Assembly: GCA_051893555.1 (NCBI GenBank)
Contig: JBJFHL010000015.1
Span: 1-64,000 of the forward strand
DNA length: 64,000 bases
DNA from: RGIG7179 sp051893555
Lineage (GTDB): Bacteria > Bacillota > Clostridia > Peptostreptococcales > Anaerovoracaceae
Reading direction: 5' to 3'
Part shown: positions 17,126-25,639 of the stretch, one piece after another
Layout: each line of letters opens with the position of its first letter
Position numbering within the stretch: position 1 is the first letter of the stretch
Position numbers and translations under genes: made by a program
The notes under the pieces: generated by a model
What the model saw: the letters and a program-made list of their open reading frames with translations, nothing else
Databases searched by the model: none
What the model was told of the DNA's origin: nothing

Positions 17126-17973
17126 CCGTCATTCCTCCTTTTCAAAAGAGAAAATGATACATTTATGATAAGTATGAAAACAAACAATACAACCGCGGTT
17201 GCAATCAGCGCCTCCCTGTGAAGGCCTGTCGCATAGCCCATTTCCATGATGATATTGGCAGTCAGTGTCCGCACACCGGAAGTGATGGACGCCGGAATCA
17301 CTGGCTGGTTGCCTGCGATCATAACAACGGCCATGGTTTCTCCGATGGCTCTGCCGATGCCCAGAATGATGCCGGCCATAATGCCGGATTTGGCTGCAGG
17401 CAGCACGGCAAAAAATACGCTTCTTTCATGGGTGGCACCCAGTGCCAGAGAGCCCTCATAATAGCTTTCCGGTACCGCCCGCAAAGACGACTCCGACACA
17501 CTGATAATAGTAGGCAGAATCATGATGCCCAGCATAATGGAAGCCGTCAACACCCCTTTGCCGCTGGTTCCCGTGAGGACCTGCATCACCGGTACGATGA
17601 CCACAAGTCCGAAAAAGCCATATACGATGGACGGAATCCCAGCCAGCAGATCGATGGCAGGCTTCAGAAACCGGTACAGCTTCGCGGGACAGAATTTTGC
17701 CATAAAAATCGCACACAGCAATCCGATCGGAACGCCGATCAGAATCGCACCGGCTGTCACATAAATACTGCCGATGATCATCGGCAAAATGCCAAACAAA
17801 CCCTCCAGTGGTTTCCAGAGGGTTCCTCCCAGAAAGTTTCCGGGGCCTATCTCGGCAATTGCCGGCAGGCCCTCGGAGAAAAGGAAGAAGCATATTACAG
17901 CGACTGCCAGTACGGAAATGCAGGCGGAAAGCAGGAACACGATTTTCATGATCAGTTCGATGATCTTTCTCAT
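17122..17973 (-). CDS. pstC: Phosphate ABC transporter permease PstC
   Basis: 283 residues with six membrane helices. The region LLAGIPSIVYGFFGLVVIVP and the coupling loop SSLRAVPESYYEGSLALGAT are typical of PstC, as is the helix GRAIGETMAVVMIAGN. It lies 31 bp after pstS and overlaps pstA, so the four transport genes are one transcript. Confidence 0.96.
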   Translation of the reverse strand: MRKIIELIMKIVFLLSACISVLAVAVICFFLFSEGLPAIAEIGPGNFLGGTLWKPLEGLFGILPMIIGSIYVTAGAILIGVPIGLLCAIFMAKFCPAKLYRFLKPAIDLLAGIPSIVYGFFGLVVIVPVMQVLTGTSGKGVLTASIMLGIMILPTIISVSESSLRAVPESYYEGSLALGATHERSVFFAVLPAAKSGIMAGIILGIGRAIGETMAVVMIAGNQPVIPASITSGVRTLTANIIMEMGYATGLHREALIATAVVLFVFILIINVSFSLLKRRNDG

Positions 17974-18004
17974 AGCCTTTTCCTTTCCGGATGTTCCATA
18001 CGGT

Positions 18005-18871
18005 TTACTGTACTTCAGACCAGTCTGTCACTTCACCGGTGAAGATCTGGCGGATCTGTTCGGAAGTCAGATCTTCTGCAGTGTTGGCCTTGTTTACGAT
18101 GACTGCGATACCGTCCATGGCGATGGTGGTTTCCGTCAGACCCTGTTCCAGTTCTTCCGGCTTCAGCGCTCTGGAGGACATTCCGATGTCACAAGCCTTT
18201 TCGATGGTGCTGGTGATACCTGCGCCGGAACCAGTCTGCTGAACTTCGATTTCCACGCCGCTGTAGATGGCTTTGTAAGCGTCCGCCAGAACCAGCATAA
18301 CCGGAGATACGGAAGTGGAGCCAGCCAGTACGATTTTGCCGGACAGATCGGATTTCTGTTCATAAGCCGGCGCGTTATCGTCGATGGTGATATATCCTTC
18401 TTCTGCGATAATAGCCTGGCCTTCGGCACTCATGATGTAGGCGATGAAGTCTGCAGCCAGATCGGACAGCGCATCATTGGTCACAACCTCAAACGGTCTG
18501 GAAACGGCATACTGTCCTGCCTTGATGTTATCTACGGAAGGTTCCACGCCGTCAACCTTCAGTGCCTTTACGGAATCATCCAGGCTGCCCAGGGAAATGT
18601 AACCGATGGCCTTTTCGTTTCCTGCCACGGTAGTCATGGCTACGGAAGTGCTCTGGGTAATTTCAGCGCTCTGTGTGGTCTGGTCCACATCATCCACCAT
18701 GATTCCCATCAGTTCTACAAAAGCACCTCTGGTGCCGGAACCATCTTCTCTGGATACAACGGTAATAGGGTTTGCACCGCCTTCCGCTCCCTCTTCGCTG
18801 CCGCTGTTTCCGCAGGCTGCCATAGAGAAGATCATGGCGATGGTAAGTGCGATTGCAAGTAATTTTTTCAT
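18005..18871 (-). CDS. pstS: Phosphate-binding lipoprotein PstS
   Basis: 288 residues. A lipoprotein signal (MKKLLAIALTIAMIFSMAAC, lipobox SMAAC) is followed by a Ser/Glu linker. Phosphate contacts are visible in SREDGSGTRGAFVELMG (conserved SGTR loop) and in the C-terminal half in LAGSTSVSPVMLVL and QQTGSGAGI. The two halves are arranged as in PstS-like binding proteins, with the SGT(S/R) motifs swapped relative to E. coli PstS, so this is the Gram-positive PstS type. CGAGGAGG lies just before the ATG. First gene of the pst-pho operon, with a Pho box and -10 element upstream. Confidence 0.95.
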   Translation of the reverse strand: MKKLLAIALTIAMIFSMAACGNSGSEEGAEGGANPITVVSREDGSGTRGAFVELMGIMVDDVDQTTQSAEITQSTSVAMTTVAGNEKAIGYISLGSLDDSVKALKVDGVEPSVDNIKAGQYAVSRPFEVVTNDALSDLAADFIAYIMSAEGQAIIAEEGYITIDDNAPAYEQKSDLSGKIVLAGSTSVSPVMLVLADAYKAIYSGVEIEVQQTGSGAGITSTIEKACDIGMSSRALKPEELEQGLTETTIAMDGIAVIVNKANTAEDLTSEQIRQIFTGEVTDWSEVQ

Positions 18872-18923
18872 TTCGATTTTCCTCCTCGAATGTTTTATTC
18901 TATTTTTTCCTTTTTACAGTCTG

Positions 18924-18979
18924 AGTATACGGCAGCAATGTTAAAGTTGAAACCGCACTCGTGTTAAACTCAGGTTAAA
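18924..18979 (-). promoter_or_regulatory. Pho box and -10 element of the pst operon
   Basis: On the minus strand TTTAACC (plus 18973-18979), TTTAACA (plus 18962-18968) and TTTAACA (plus 18939-18945) are direct repeats; the first two are 11 nt apart and the third about two turns further. This is the TT(A/T)ACA repeat recognised by PhoP/PhoB in Gram-positives. A TATACT -10 (plus 18924-18929) follows with no good -35, as expected for an activated promoter. Confidence 0.82.
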
Positions 18980-19243
18980 TCCTTCCTCTTCGCAAAATAT
19001 ATGCCCCCGGCTGCATGTCTTATGCCGGAGGAGGTCGGCTTTTCGGGAGAGGTGTATCGAAATGATTGCACTTTAAAAGCCGGCACGCTGCTGCGGCCGG
19101 CCTTCGGTTTATCACAGTTTCAAACCAGATTGAATATTGTAGACGATTCCGTAAAAAATGTTCAACAAAGAGAAAGCAAGCGCCCATTCCGGATATCGAC
19201 CTCTTGCCTGACATCCGAAAAGGGCGTCTGTTCATTTTGTCTT
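18980..19243. other. Spacer between pstS promoter and the TlpA-like gene
   Basis: No gene is supported here. Two GC-rich hairpins face the 3' end of the TlpA-like gene: CGCCC(TT)TTCGGAT with its complement at 19181-19226, and GCCGGC repeats at about 19078-19102 followed on the minus strand by TTTT. Both may act as terminators. Confidence 0.5.
19181..19226 (-). terminator. Probable terminator of the TlpA-like gene
   Basis: Stem formed by CGCCC (19181-19185) with GGGCG (19222-19226), and TTCCGGAT with ATCCGAAA inside, around an 18-nt loop. The T tract on the minus strand is broken (TGCTTTCTCTTT), so termination may be weak. Confidence 0.45.
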
Positions 19244-19804
19244 CTAACTGGCATCCTCCAGCAGCATCTGCAGTCCTTCTTCCAGGGTCTCTTCTGTATT
19301 GGTACCGCCGGTCGCACGGGCTACCATCTGAAAATCCCGGTCGATGTAATAGGTCGACGGGATCGACCGGACAGGAATGGCCTCATAGGCACTTTTATCC
19401 AGATCGAAATAAACCGGGAAGCTGTAGGGAATCCGATCCAGAAATGCACTGGCGGTTTCCTGCGTTTCCTTGCTTCCGTCCGTTATATTGATCATCAGGA
19501 ATTCCACCTGCTGCCCATATTCCTGATACGCCGCTTCAAAGGCCTGCAGATCTTCCCTGCACTGCTCATTCCAGCTGGCCCAGAAATGCAGGACGATGGG
19601 ACGATCTGTGAAATCACTCAGGCTGACCGGTTGTCCTTCCGCATCATAAACGGTAAATTCCGGCGCCGCATTGACAACATGATCCATCACGGATACTGCC
19701 GCAGTATCCTGCGCATCCCGGGCCCATTGATTCACCCACTGCATTGCGGCAAAAAACAGAACCATGCCCAGAATGATTACACACAATTTCATTATCTTAC
19801 TCAT
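19244..19804 (-). CDS. TlpA/ResA-like membrane-anchored thioredoxin-fold protein, CxxC lost
   Basis: 186 residues. One N-terminal membrane anchor (about 5-25), then a thioredoxin-like domain beginning APEFTVYDAEGQPVSLSDF. The active-site line reads LHFWASWNEQCRED: the first Cys of WCxxC is Asn79, only Cys82 remains. The cis-Pro region VRSIPSTYYID is intact. TlpA/ResA proteins reduce disulfides outside the membrane; with a single Cys this one cannot do the usual two-Cys chemistry and may bind, isomerise through one thiol, or have lost redox function. Start at 19804 with AGAAGGTG about 9 nt upstream. Transcribed alone, about 110 bp past the GTPase-nuclease gene on the upstream side. Confidence 0.88.
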   Translation of the reverse strand: MSKIMKLCVIILGMVLFFAAMQWVNQWARDAQDTAAVSVMDHVVNAAPEFTVYDAEGQPVSLSDFTDRPIVLHFWASWNEQCREDLQAFEAAYQEYGQQVEFLMINITDGSKETQETASAFLDRIPYSFPVYFDLDKSAYEAIPVRSIPSTYYIDRDFQMVARATGGTNTEETLEEGLQMLLEDAS

Positions 19805-19911
19805 CACGCACCACACCTTCTCTTAAATTAACCCATTTTTATCCTTTCCCTTTCTTTTTTACTCCATTTTTCAGTATATACCCATATACAGCAATTGTCA
19901 CTTTTTTTCTT

Positions 19912-22677
19912 CTATTTCTGCGGCTTTTTTTCAGCAACCGTCGTTTCCGTTTTCACCGCTGCGTCGGCATAGGAAGTCAGTTTCCCTTCAAAGGGACGGT
20001 TTTTTTCCGGCCTCTGCGTCTGCAGCTTCTGCCGGATCTCTGCGGAAACAGCCATGACCTCCTGGTAGAACTCCCGGGCGGACATACGCACCGCACCATC
20101 TCCCATGGCAGCCATCTGTACCGGGCGATCCGAAGTGACCACCGTGATCTTATACTTTCGCCCCAGCTCATAAATGGTCTTTTCAATGAAACGATCTGCC
20201 GTTTCCGCTTCCCTGGTATATACCACGTCCAGTCCTGCCTGTTTCATCTGCGTACCGGGGTTCCCTTTTACTTTATATCCGTCGAAGACCACCAGAATCC
20301 CCATCTTTCGGTAGCCCTGATAATGGATCAGAAGATCCAGAAATGCTTCCCGTGCGCTGTCCAGATTGACTGCCGCCAGTTCTTTCAGCTCCTCCCAGGC
20401 GAAGATCACGTTATATCCATCCACAATCAGATAACGCTCTCCGCTGTTATCTTCTTTCTGGGTCAGACTGCCCAGATCGGGCACCTGCGGACGTCGGCTG
20501 CCTTTGGCCAAATGTTCCCGCCGCAGGGCTTCATCCCGTTTGCTCTTTCCATACGTCCGGAGAAAAATCTCTTCCAGCTCCTTTTCACTGGCAGAAATAC
20601 CGCCGAGGCCCTTTTCCTTCTTCCCCGATCCGCCGTTTTCACCGCCGGCAGCACCGCTTTTTACCAGGTGGCCTTCCCTGTCCAGCCGGTATCCGCTGTC
20701 CACATGAGCCCGTGCATCGACTTCCTCCCACGGGACAAAGACTGCCGCACCATGTTCGCAGAACACCGATCCGGTGGGGTTCTCCAGATCGGCTTCCGGC
20801 CGGTATCCGGCCAGCTCGACCACCTCCGCCGCATTGTGACATGTGCCATACCCGTCCATAGAAGACAGGAACCTCCCCATTCCCCTGGTATAGGCCGCCA
20901 CATCCCGCTGGTACTCTTTCAACGTTGCTGCAGGTCCTCTTCCGGTAAGGACTGCCATGGCTTCCTCACCGGATCCGCTGTATCCCGTACCGCTGCTCTC
21001 CTGCAGGCTGGACTGCGCACCCATTCTCTGGAGATCCGACATGGCTCTCCCCACATGCTGTACCGGCAGTTCCAGACGGAAACGGCAGACCGGTTCCAGC
21101 AGCACAGCATTTCCATCCGCCTGTGCCTTTCGAAGCCCCTGCCGTATGGCGCGATAGGTAGCCTGACGGAAGTCTCCGCCCTCTGTATGTTTCAGATGTG
21201 CCCGACCGCCCAGAATGGTGATCTTCAGATCCGTCACGCTGCTTCCCGTCAGTACCCCCGGATGATTTCTCTCCTGCAAATGAGTCAGAATCAGTCGCTG
21301 CCAATTCCTGTTCAGCTTGTCCTCACTGCACAGCGAGTCAAAAACCAGCCCGCTTCCCGGTGCACCCGGTTCCAGAAGAAGCTGCACTTCGGCATAATGT
21401 CGAAGAGGCTCAAAGTGGCCGATGCCAATGACCGGTGCAGAAATGGTTTCTTTATAGATCAGGCTTCCTGCGCCGAAAGAAACGTCCAGTTGAAATCTTC
21501 GCCGGATCAGACTTTGCAAAATCTCCAGTCCCAGGTCTCCCATGACCTCTACATGGATCTCCTGCAGGGCTTCTTTCCAGACCAGGTGCAGCAAAGGTTC
21601 TTCCTCCTCCAGCTGCCGCAGTTTCTGCAGGGTCAGGGCCGGATCTGCCTCTTCCGGCAGGATCATCCGATAGCTGAATGCCGGTTCCAGCACAGGCGGA
21701 TGGACTGACTCCGCCTCAATGCCCAGTCCCTCTCCTGCCCAGGTATGGGCAAGTCCCGTCACTGCGCATACCATGCCGGCTTCTGCTTCCGGAATCATCT
21801 GAAAGCTGTCTCCGGCATACAGACGGATCTGATCAGCCTTTTCTTCCCACGGCACTCCCGCCAGATCCATGCCATGGAGCAGGTCGCGTGCTTTCAGTGT
21901 TCCGCCGGTGATCTTCATATGGGTCTGCCGTTTTCCCTGCCGGTCCCGGGTGATCTTATATACTCTGGCACCAAAGTTCTCCGGATACGCTGGCACCGAA
22001 GCGTAGCTTCCCATCGTCTGCAGCAATGCATCCACACCCTCCAGCTTCAGTGCAGACCCGAAGCAGACAGGAAACACCTTTCGCTCTGCGATGGCACGCT
22101 TTACCGTTTCTTTTTCCATGCTGCCGGTTTCCAGATACTCTTCCATCAGCGGTTCACTGCACATGGCCAGAATCTCCTGCATATCGGAAGATGGTCTCCC
22201 ATCCTCAAACAAAATGCACCCTTCCCCCAGATGCTCCGCCAGAGACGAAAACAGCGCATCCCGATCCGTGCCGGGCTGATCCATTTTGTTCACAAAGAGG
22301 AAAACGGGAATCTCATAGGTATCCAGCAGCTTCCAGAGAGTCACCGTATGGCTCTGCACGCCGTCGGCGCCGCTGATGACAAGGATGGCGCAGTCCAGCA
22401 CCTGCAGTGTACGCTCCATCTCTCCGCTAAAATCCACGTGCCCCGGCGTATCCAGAAGCGTCACCTGCAGATCCCCCAGGGTGAACCGGGCCTCCTTGGA
22501 AAACACCGTGATGCCACGGTCCTGTTCGATTTTATCCGTATCCAAAAAGGCCGTCTGGTGATCCACACGGCCCAATTTCCGAATCGCTCCGGTCGAGTAT
22601 AGAATGCTTTCCGACAGGGTGGTTTTGCCGGCATCCACATGGGCAACAATCCCCAAAATCAGCTGCTTTTCGTTCAT
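19912..22677 (-). CDS. Tet(M)-like translational GTPase fused to a Rae1/YacP-type NYN nuclease domain
   Basis: 921 residues. Residues 1-about 650 follow ribosomal protection/EF-G-like GTPases: G1 AHVDAGKTT, G2 QDRGITVFSKE, G3 LLDTPGHVDFS, G4 VNKMD, and C-terminal YRPEADLENPTGSVFCEHGA. A charged linker follows. From about residue 749 a YacP-type NYN domain appears: YLIVDGYNVIFAWEEL, VVFDGYKV, EAETADRFIEK and VVTSDRPVQ, keeping the acidic residues expected for metal-dependent RNA cleavage. B. subtilis Rae1 (YacP) is known to cut mRNA in the ribosomal A site, and Tet(M) GTPases bind near that site, so a GTPase-delivered ribosomal endonuclease is plausible (inference). It is last in a run with tagO, comEB, truA and yhbY. 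Tetracycline protection is not shown. Confidence 0.92.
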   Translation of the reverse strand: MNEKQLILGIVAHVDAGKTTLSESILYSTGAIRKLGRVDHQTAFLDTDKIEQDRGITVFSKEARFTLGDLQVTLLDTPGHVDFSGEMERTLQVLDCAILVISGADGVQSHTVTLWKLLDTYEIPVFLFVNKMDQPGTDRDALFSSLAEHLGEGCILFEDGRPSSDMQEILAMCSEPLMEEYLETGSMEKETVKRAIAERKVFPVCFGSALKLEGVDALLQTMGSYASVPAYPENFGARVYKITRDRQGKRQTHMKITGGTLKARDLLHGMDLAGVPWEEKADQIRLYAGDSFQMIPEAEAGMVCAVTGLAHTWAGEGLGIEAESVHPPVLEPAFSYRMILPEEADPALTLQKLRQLEEEEPLLHLVWKEALQEIHVEVMGDLGLEILQSLIRRRFQLDVSFGAGSLIYKETISAPVIGIGHFEPLRHYAEVQLLLEPGAPGSGLVFDSLCSEDKLNRNWQRLILTHLQERNHPGVLTGSSVTDLKITILGGRAHLKHTEGGDFRQATYRAIRQGLRKAQADGNAVLLEPVCRFRLELPVQHVGRAMSDLQRMGAQSSLQESSGTGYSGSGEEAMAVLTGRGPAATLKEYQRDVAAYTRGMGRFLSSMDGYGTCHNAAEVVELAGYRPEADLENPTGSVFCEHGAAVFVPWEEVDARAHVDSGYRLDREGHLVKSGAAGGENGGSGKKEKGLGGISASEKELEEIFLRTYGKSKRDEALRREHLAKGSRRPQVPDLGSLTQKEDNSGERYLIVDGYNVIFAWEELKELAAVNLDSAREAFLDLLIHYQGYRKMGILVVFDGYKVKGNPGTQMKQAGLDVVYTREAETADRFIEKTIYELGRKYKITVVTSDRPVQMAAMGDGAVRMSAREFYQEVMAVSAEIRQKLQTQRPEKNRPFEGKLTSYADAAVKTETTVAEKKPQK

Positions 22678-22701
22678 TGTATCTCTTTCATTCGATTTAC
22701 T

Positions 22702-23943
22702 TTAGTACCGCCATTCCTTCAGCGGATCTGCGTGATCTGCCTTCCGGTGCCGAATCACTTCCGGTACCAGCTCGTCGGAGTGTCCTGCCTCCTCTTCCTG
22801 CAGTTCTTCCTGCCGCGGTTTCTCTGTATCCGGTTCCGGCTCTTCTGGGTCCGGCGCAAGTCCTGCCGCCGCTTCGATGGCTTTGGCTTTTTTCTCCTGC
22901 TCCTGCCGGATCTGCGGCAGCACATGATTCGGATCGGTAAGGAAGATATAAATCTGTACCACCGCCACAGCCACCAGACCGAATCCTTCTACATTGAGAT
23001 CCCGGCTGAACATGACCGCAGCCACACCCATGATGGCACTGACACAGTACAGCATCAGGGTAGCGCGTCGCTGTCCGTAACCCAGATTCATGAGGCGGTG
23101 ATGCAGATGGCCTTTATCCGCTTCCATGATCGGGCGTTTATTCACCAGCCGCCGGAAGATGGCGAAGGCGGTATCAAAGATCGGCAGCCCCAGCACGAAA
23201 ATCGGTACGGAGGTTGCAATCACCGCTGCGCCTTTCGTCAGGCCAACAATGGACAGTGTAGACAGCATAAAACCGAGAAACAGGGAACCGCCGTCACCCA
23301 TGAAGATTTTCGCCGGATAAAAATTGAAGGGCAGGAATCCGAGGATTCCCCCTGCCAGCGCCAGCATGGCTGCTGCCGGAATATACTGTCCGAAAATATA
23401 TGCCACATAGGCAAGGCAAAGGGCGGAAATCGCAGAAGTACCTGCCGCCAGGCCATCCAGTCCGTCAATCAGGTTCACTGTATTGGTAATACCCACGATC
23501 CAGAGAATCGTCAGGAAACAGCTGACCGGTGCCGCAAATGCCACATTTCCTTCCCCGAAAAAGTTGGTCAGGAATTCAATACGGAGCCCCCAGCCGTACA
23601 TCAGTGCAGCGATTCCCATCTGCACCAGAAATTTCAGCTTCGCCGGGAGATTCTTCAGATCGTCAATGACGCCTAAAAGATACATCAGTGTTCCCCCGAT
23701 CATCACGCCCACGATCTGCCGGTCAAACGAAAGAAAGGCCGCCATGGAACCCATGGTTCCCAGGAAGATCGCCATTCCGCCAAACCGCGGCATGGCACGG
23801 GTATGCATTCTCCTTCCGTCCTTCGGCACATCAATGGCGCCGATCCGGTATGCCACCTTGATGGCAACCGGCGTAAATGCCATGGAAATCAAAAGCGCCA
23901 GAATAAAAATGATCCATAGTTCATGATAAATGAGTCTGTTCAT
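22702..23943 (-). CDS. tagO: Undecaprenyl-phosphate GlcNAc-1-phosphate transferase (TagO/WecA family)
   Basis: 413 residues, about ten membrane helices. Family motifs: DGRRMHTRAMPRFGG, MYLLGVIDDLKNLPAK (Asp pair), NLIDGLDGLAAGTSAIS, IFMGDGGSLFLGFMLS and EADKGHLHHRLMNLGY with the His motif. It transfers a sugar-1-phosphate to undecaprenyl phosphate to start wall teichoic acid or other wall glycopolymers. The C-terminal 70 residues after the last helix are charged (EEPEPDTEKPRQEELQEEE) and cytoplasmic, longer than in B. subtilis TagO. It lies 22 bp after comEB. Confidence 0.93.
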   Translation of the reverse strand: MNRLIYHELWIIFILALLISMAFTPVAIKVAYRIGAIDVPKDGRRMHTRAMPRFGGMAIFLGTMGSMAAFLSFDRQIVGVMIGGTLMYLLGVIDDLKNLPAKLKFLVQMGIAALMYGWGLRIEFLTNFFGEGNVAFAAPVSCFLTILWIVGITNTVNLIDGLDGLAAGTSAISALCLAYVAYIFGQYIPAAAMLALAGGILGFLPFNFYPAKIFMGDGGSLFLGFMLSTLSIVGLTKGAAVIATSVPIFVLGLPIFDTAFAIFRRLVNKRPIMEADKGHLHHRLMNLGYGQRRATLMLYCVSAIMGVAAVMFSRDLNVEGFGLVAVAVVQIYIFLTDPNHVLPQIRQEQEKKAKAIEAAAGLAPDPEEPEPDTEKPRQEELQEEEAGHSDELVPEVIRHRKADHADPLKEWRY

Positions 23944-23965
23944 TGTTTCCCCTTATACGTTTTCC

Positions 23966-24421
23966 TTACGCGTTCTTCTCCAGCCGTTCCACCTTCAGCC
24001 CTGCTTCCTCCAGAATCTCCAGGGAAAGCTCGTCCGGATACCCCTCACGAACCACGATACGCTGAATGCCTGCATTGATGATCATTTTCGCACAGACCAC
24101 GCAAGGCTGATGCGTGATGTAAATGGTTCCTCCTTCAATGGCATGTCCCATGGAAGCCGCCTGGATAATCGCGTTCTGCTCTGCATGAAGTGCCCGGCAC
24201 AGTTCCTGACGCTGTCCGGACGGAATATTCAGCTTCTGCCGCAGACAGCCTCCGTTTTCTTCACAGTGAACAAGCCCCCGCGGTGCCCCATTGTAACCGG
24301 TAGCGATGGCACGCCTGTCTTTCACGATCACCGCACCCACATGTCGCCGCATGCAGGTGGAACGCTGCGCGGTCAGTTCCGCCATTTCCATGAAATATTC
24401 ATCCCAGCTTGGTCTGTTCAT
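23966..24421 (-). CDS. comEB: Deoxycytidylate (dCMP) deaminase, ComEB family
   Basis: 151 residues. The zinc site is RALHAEQNAI (HAE) and QPCVVCAKMIINAG (PCxxC). RHVGAVIVKDRRAIATGYNGAPRG is the typical N-terminal strand-helix segment. The enzyme makes dUMP for thymidylate synthesis. Its start overlaps the truA stop as ATGA, so the two are translationally coupled. Confidence 0.95.
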   Translation of the reverse strand: MNRPSWDEYFMEMAELTAQRSTCMRRHVGAVIVKDRRAIATGYNGAPRGLVHCEENGGCLRQKLNIPSGQRQELCRALHAEQNAIIQAASMGHAIEGGTIYITHQPCVVCAKMIINAGIQRIVVREGYPDELSLEILEEAGLKVERLEKNA

Positions 24422-25260
24422 CGTCTCTTCTCCTTGTCTGTGCAGTCCATACCCTCTTTTCGGGCGGCCCGGACTGCATCCTCATCAAAAAAAACTTCTG
24501 CCAGATAGAGTCCCCCCGGCGGCGCCGTATGGCCTGCCTTCTGCCTGTCGCAGCTTTCCAGAATTCCGTTCATTTCTTCCGGCCTTCTTCTGCCCAGTCC
24601 AACCTCCACCAGAGTTCCTGTTATGATCCTTACCATATTATAAAGGAAACCGTCTCCGGTCACCTCCAAAACAATATCCTGTCCCTGCCGGTTCACCGTT
24701 AGCGAATAAATCGTCCGCACCGTGGTCTCCCTCGGTGTGCTCCCGGAAGCCTGAAAACAGGCGAAATCGTGGGTTCCAACCAGAACCTCCGCTGCCTTCT
24801 GCATGGCGGCTTCGTCCAGCGGCTCCTGCACCTGATAGCAGTACTTTCTTCGGAAAATATCCGTTTCAGGGCTGTTTCCGATGAGATAGCGGTAGCGCTT
24901 TCCCAGCGAAGAGAATCTGGCGTGAAACTCCGCCGGCATCTCACAGACCGAAAGAACCCGCACATCGCCGACCCGGCCGATTTTGCCGATTCCGCCGCCT
25001 TTTCCTGCCAGACGGTTGTTGACTGCCTGGGCGATCCGCTCCGTGGGAATCCCGAATTCTCCCGAAAAAGATGCCTGCTGTCCCAGAGCATGAACCCCTG
25101 CATCGGTCCGGCTGGTGCCATGAATCTGCACCGGTTTGCCTATGACCTGGCTCAGGGCCGTCTCCAGTTCGCCCTGCACCGTCCTGGCTTCGGGCTGCCG
25201 CTGCCACCCGGAAAATCCGCTGCCGTCATATTCGATTTTCAGCAAAAAGTTCCGTTCCAT
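24418..25260 (-). CDS. truA: tRNA pseudouridine synthase A
   Basis: 280 residues. Begins FLLKIEYDGSGFSGWQRQPEARTVQG, typical of TruA, with the catalytic Asp in GTSRTDAGVHALGQ. Later motifs FHARFSSLGKRYRYLI and DGFLYNMVRIITGTLVEVG complete the family pattern. It modifies U38-U40 in tRNA anticodon arms. It sits 45 bp after yhbY. Confidence 0.96.
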   Translation of the reverse strand: MERNFLLKIEYDGSGFSGWQRQPEARTVQGELETALSQVIGKPVQIHGTSRTDAGVHALGQQASFSGEFGIPTERIAQAVNNRLAGKGGGIGKIGRVGDVRVLSVCEMPAEFHARFSSLGKRYRYLIGNSPETDIFRRKYCYQVQEPLDEAAMQKAAEVLVGTHDFACFQASGSTPRETTVRTIYSLTVNRQGQDIVLEVTGDGFLYNMVRIITGTLVEVGLGRRRPEEMNGILESCDRQKAGHTAPPGGLYLAEVFFDEDAVRAARKEGMDCTDKEKRR

Positions 25261-25305
25261 TCCGCCGTCCTCAGTCCTGTTCCGTCCTCACTGCCCTTGA
25301 CGGAT

Positions 25306-25608
25306 CTACTTCCGCGGCAGCACGATCTGCCGCTTTTCCGGATCCGATGACTGCCGGTATAACGTAAACTTCCTGCCGATCGCCTGTACAAACTCTGCGG
25401 AGAGCTCCGCAGCCATATCGTTTGCAGTCTGCTTCGGCTCCAGCTCACAGCCCTCCTGCAGCTTTACCTTCACCAGTTCCCGGTTTTCCAGACAGTTGTC
25501 CAACTCCTTTATCACATTCTCCGTGATTCCCTGCTTGCCGATGTACACCAACGGATCGATGTTATGGGCCAGGGAACGGAGATAACTTCTCTGTTTGCTT
25601 GTAATCAT
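25306..25608 (-). CDS. yhbY: YhbY-family RNA-binding (CRM domain) protein
   Basis: 100 residues, one CRM domain: TSKQRSYLRSLAHNIDPLVY, IGKQGITENVIKELDNCLE (GxxG loop), ELVKVKLQEGCE and RKFTLYRQS. Such proteins bind pre-50S ribosomal RNA. It follows the prepilin peptidase gene by 31 bp on the minus strand and precedes truA. Confidence 0.94.
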   Translation of the reverse strand: MITSKQRSYLRSLAHNIDPLVYIGKQGITENVIKELDNCLENRELVKVKLQEGCELEPKQTANDMAAELSAEFVQAIGRKFTLYRQSSDPEKRQIVLPRK

Positions 25609-25639
25609 ATATCAGAATCCTCCTGAAATTCTCTTCTTT

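Noticed and set aside
20323..21708. Plus-strand open frame of 461 codons opposite the GTPase-nuclease gene
   Set aside because: Shadow of a recognised gene with intact motifs on the minus strand.
19912..22677. Calling the GTPase a tetracycline-resistance gene
   Set aside because: Family resemblance only. The C-terminal nuclease fusion and the housekeeping neighbours do not support that role.
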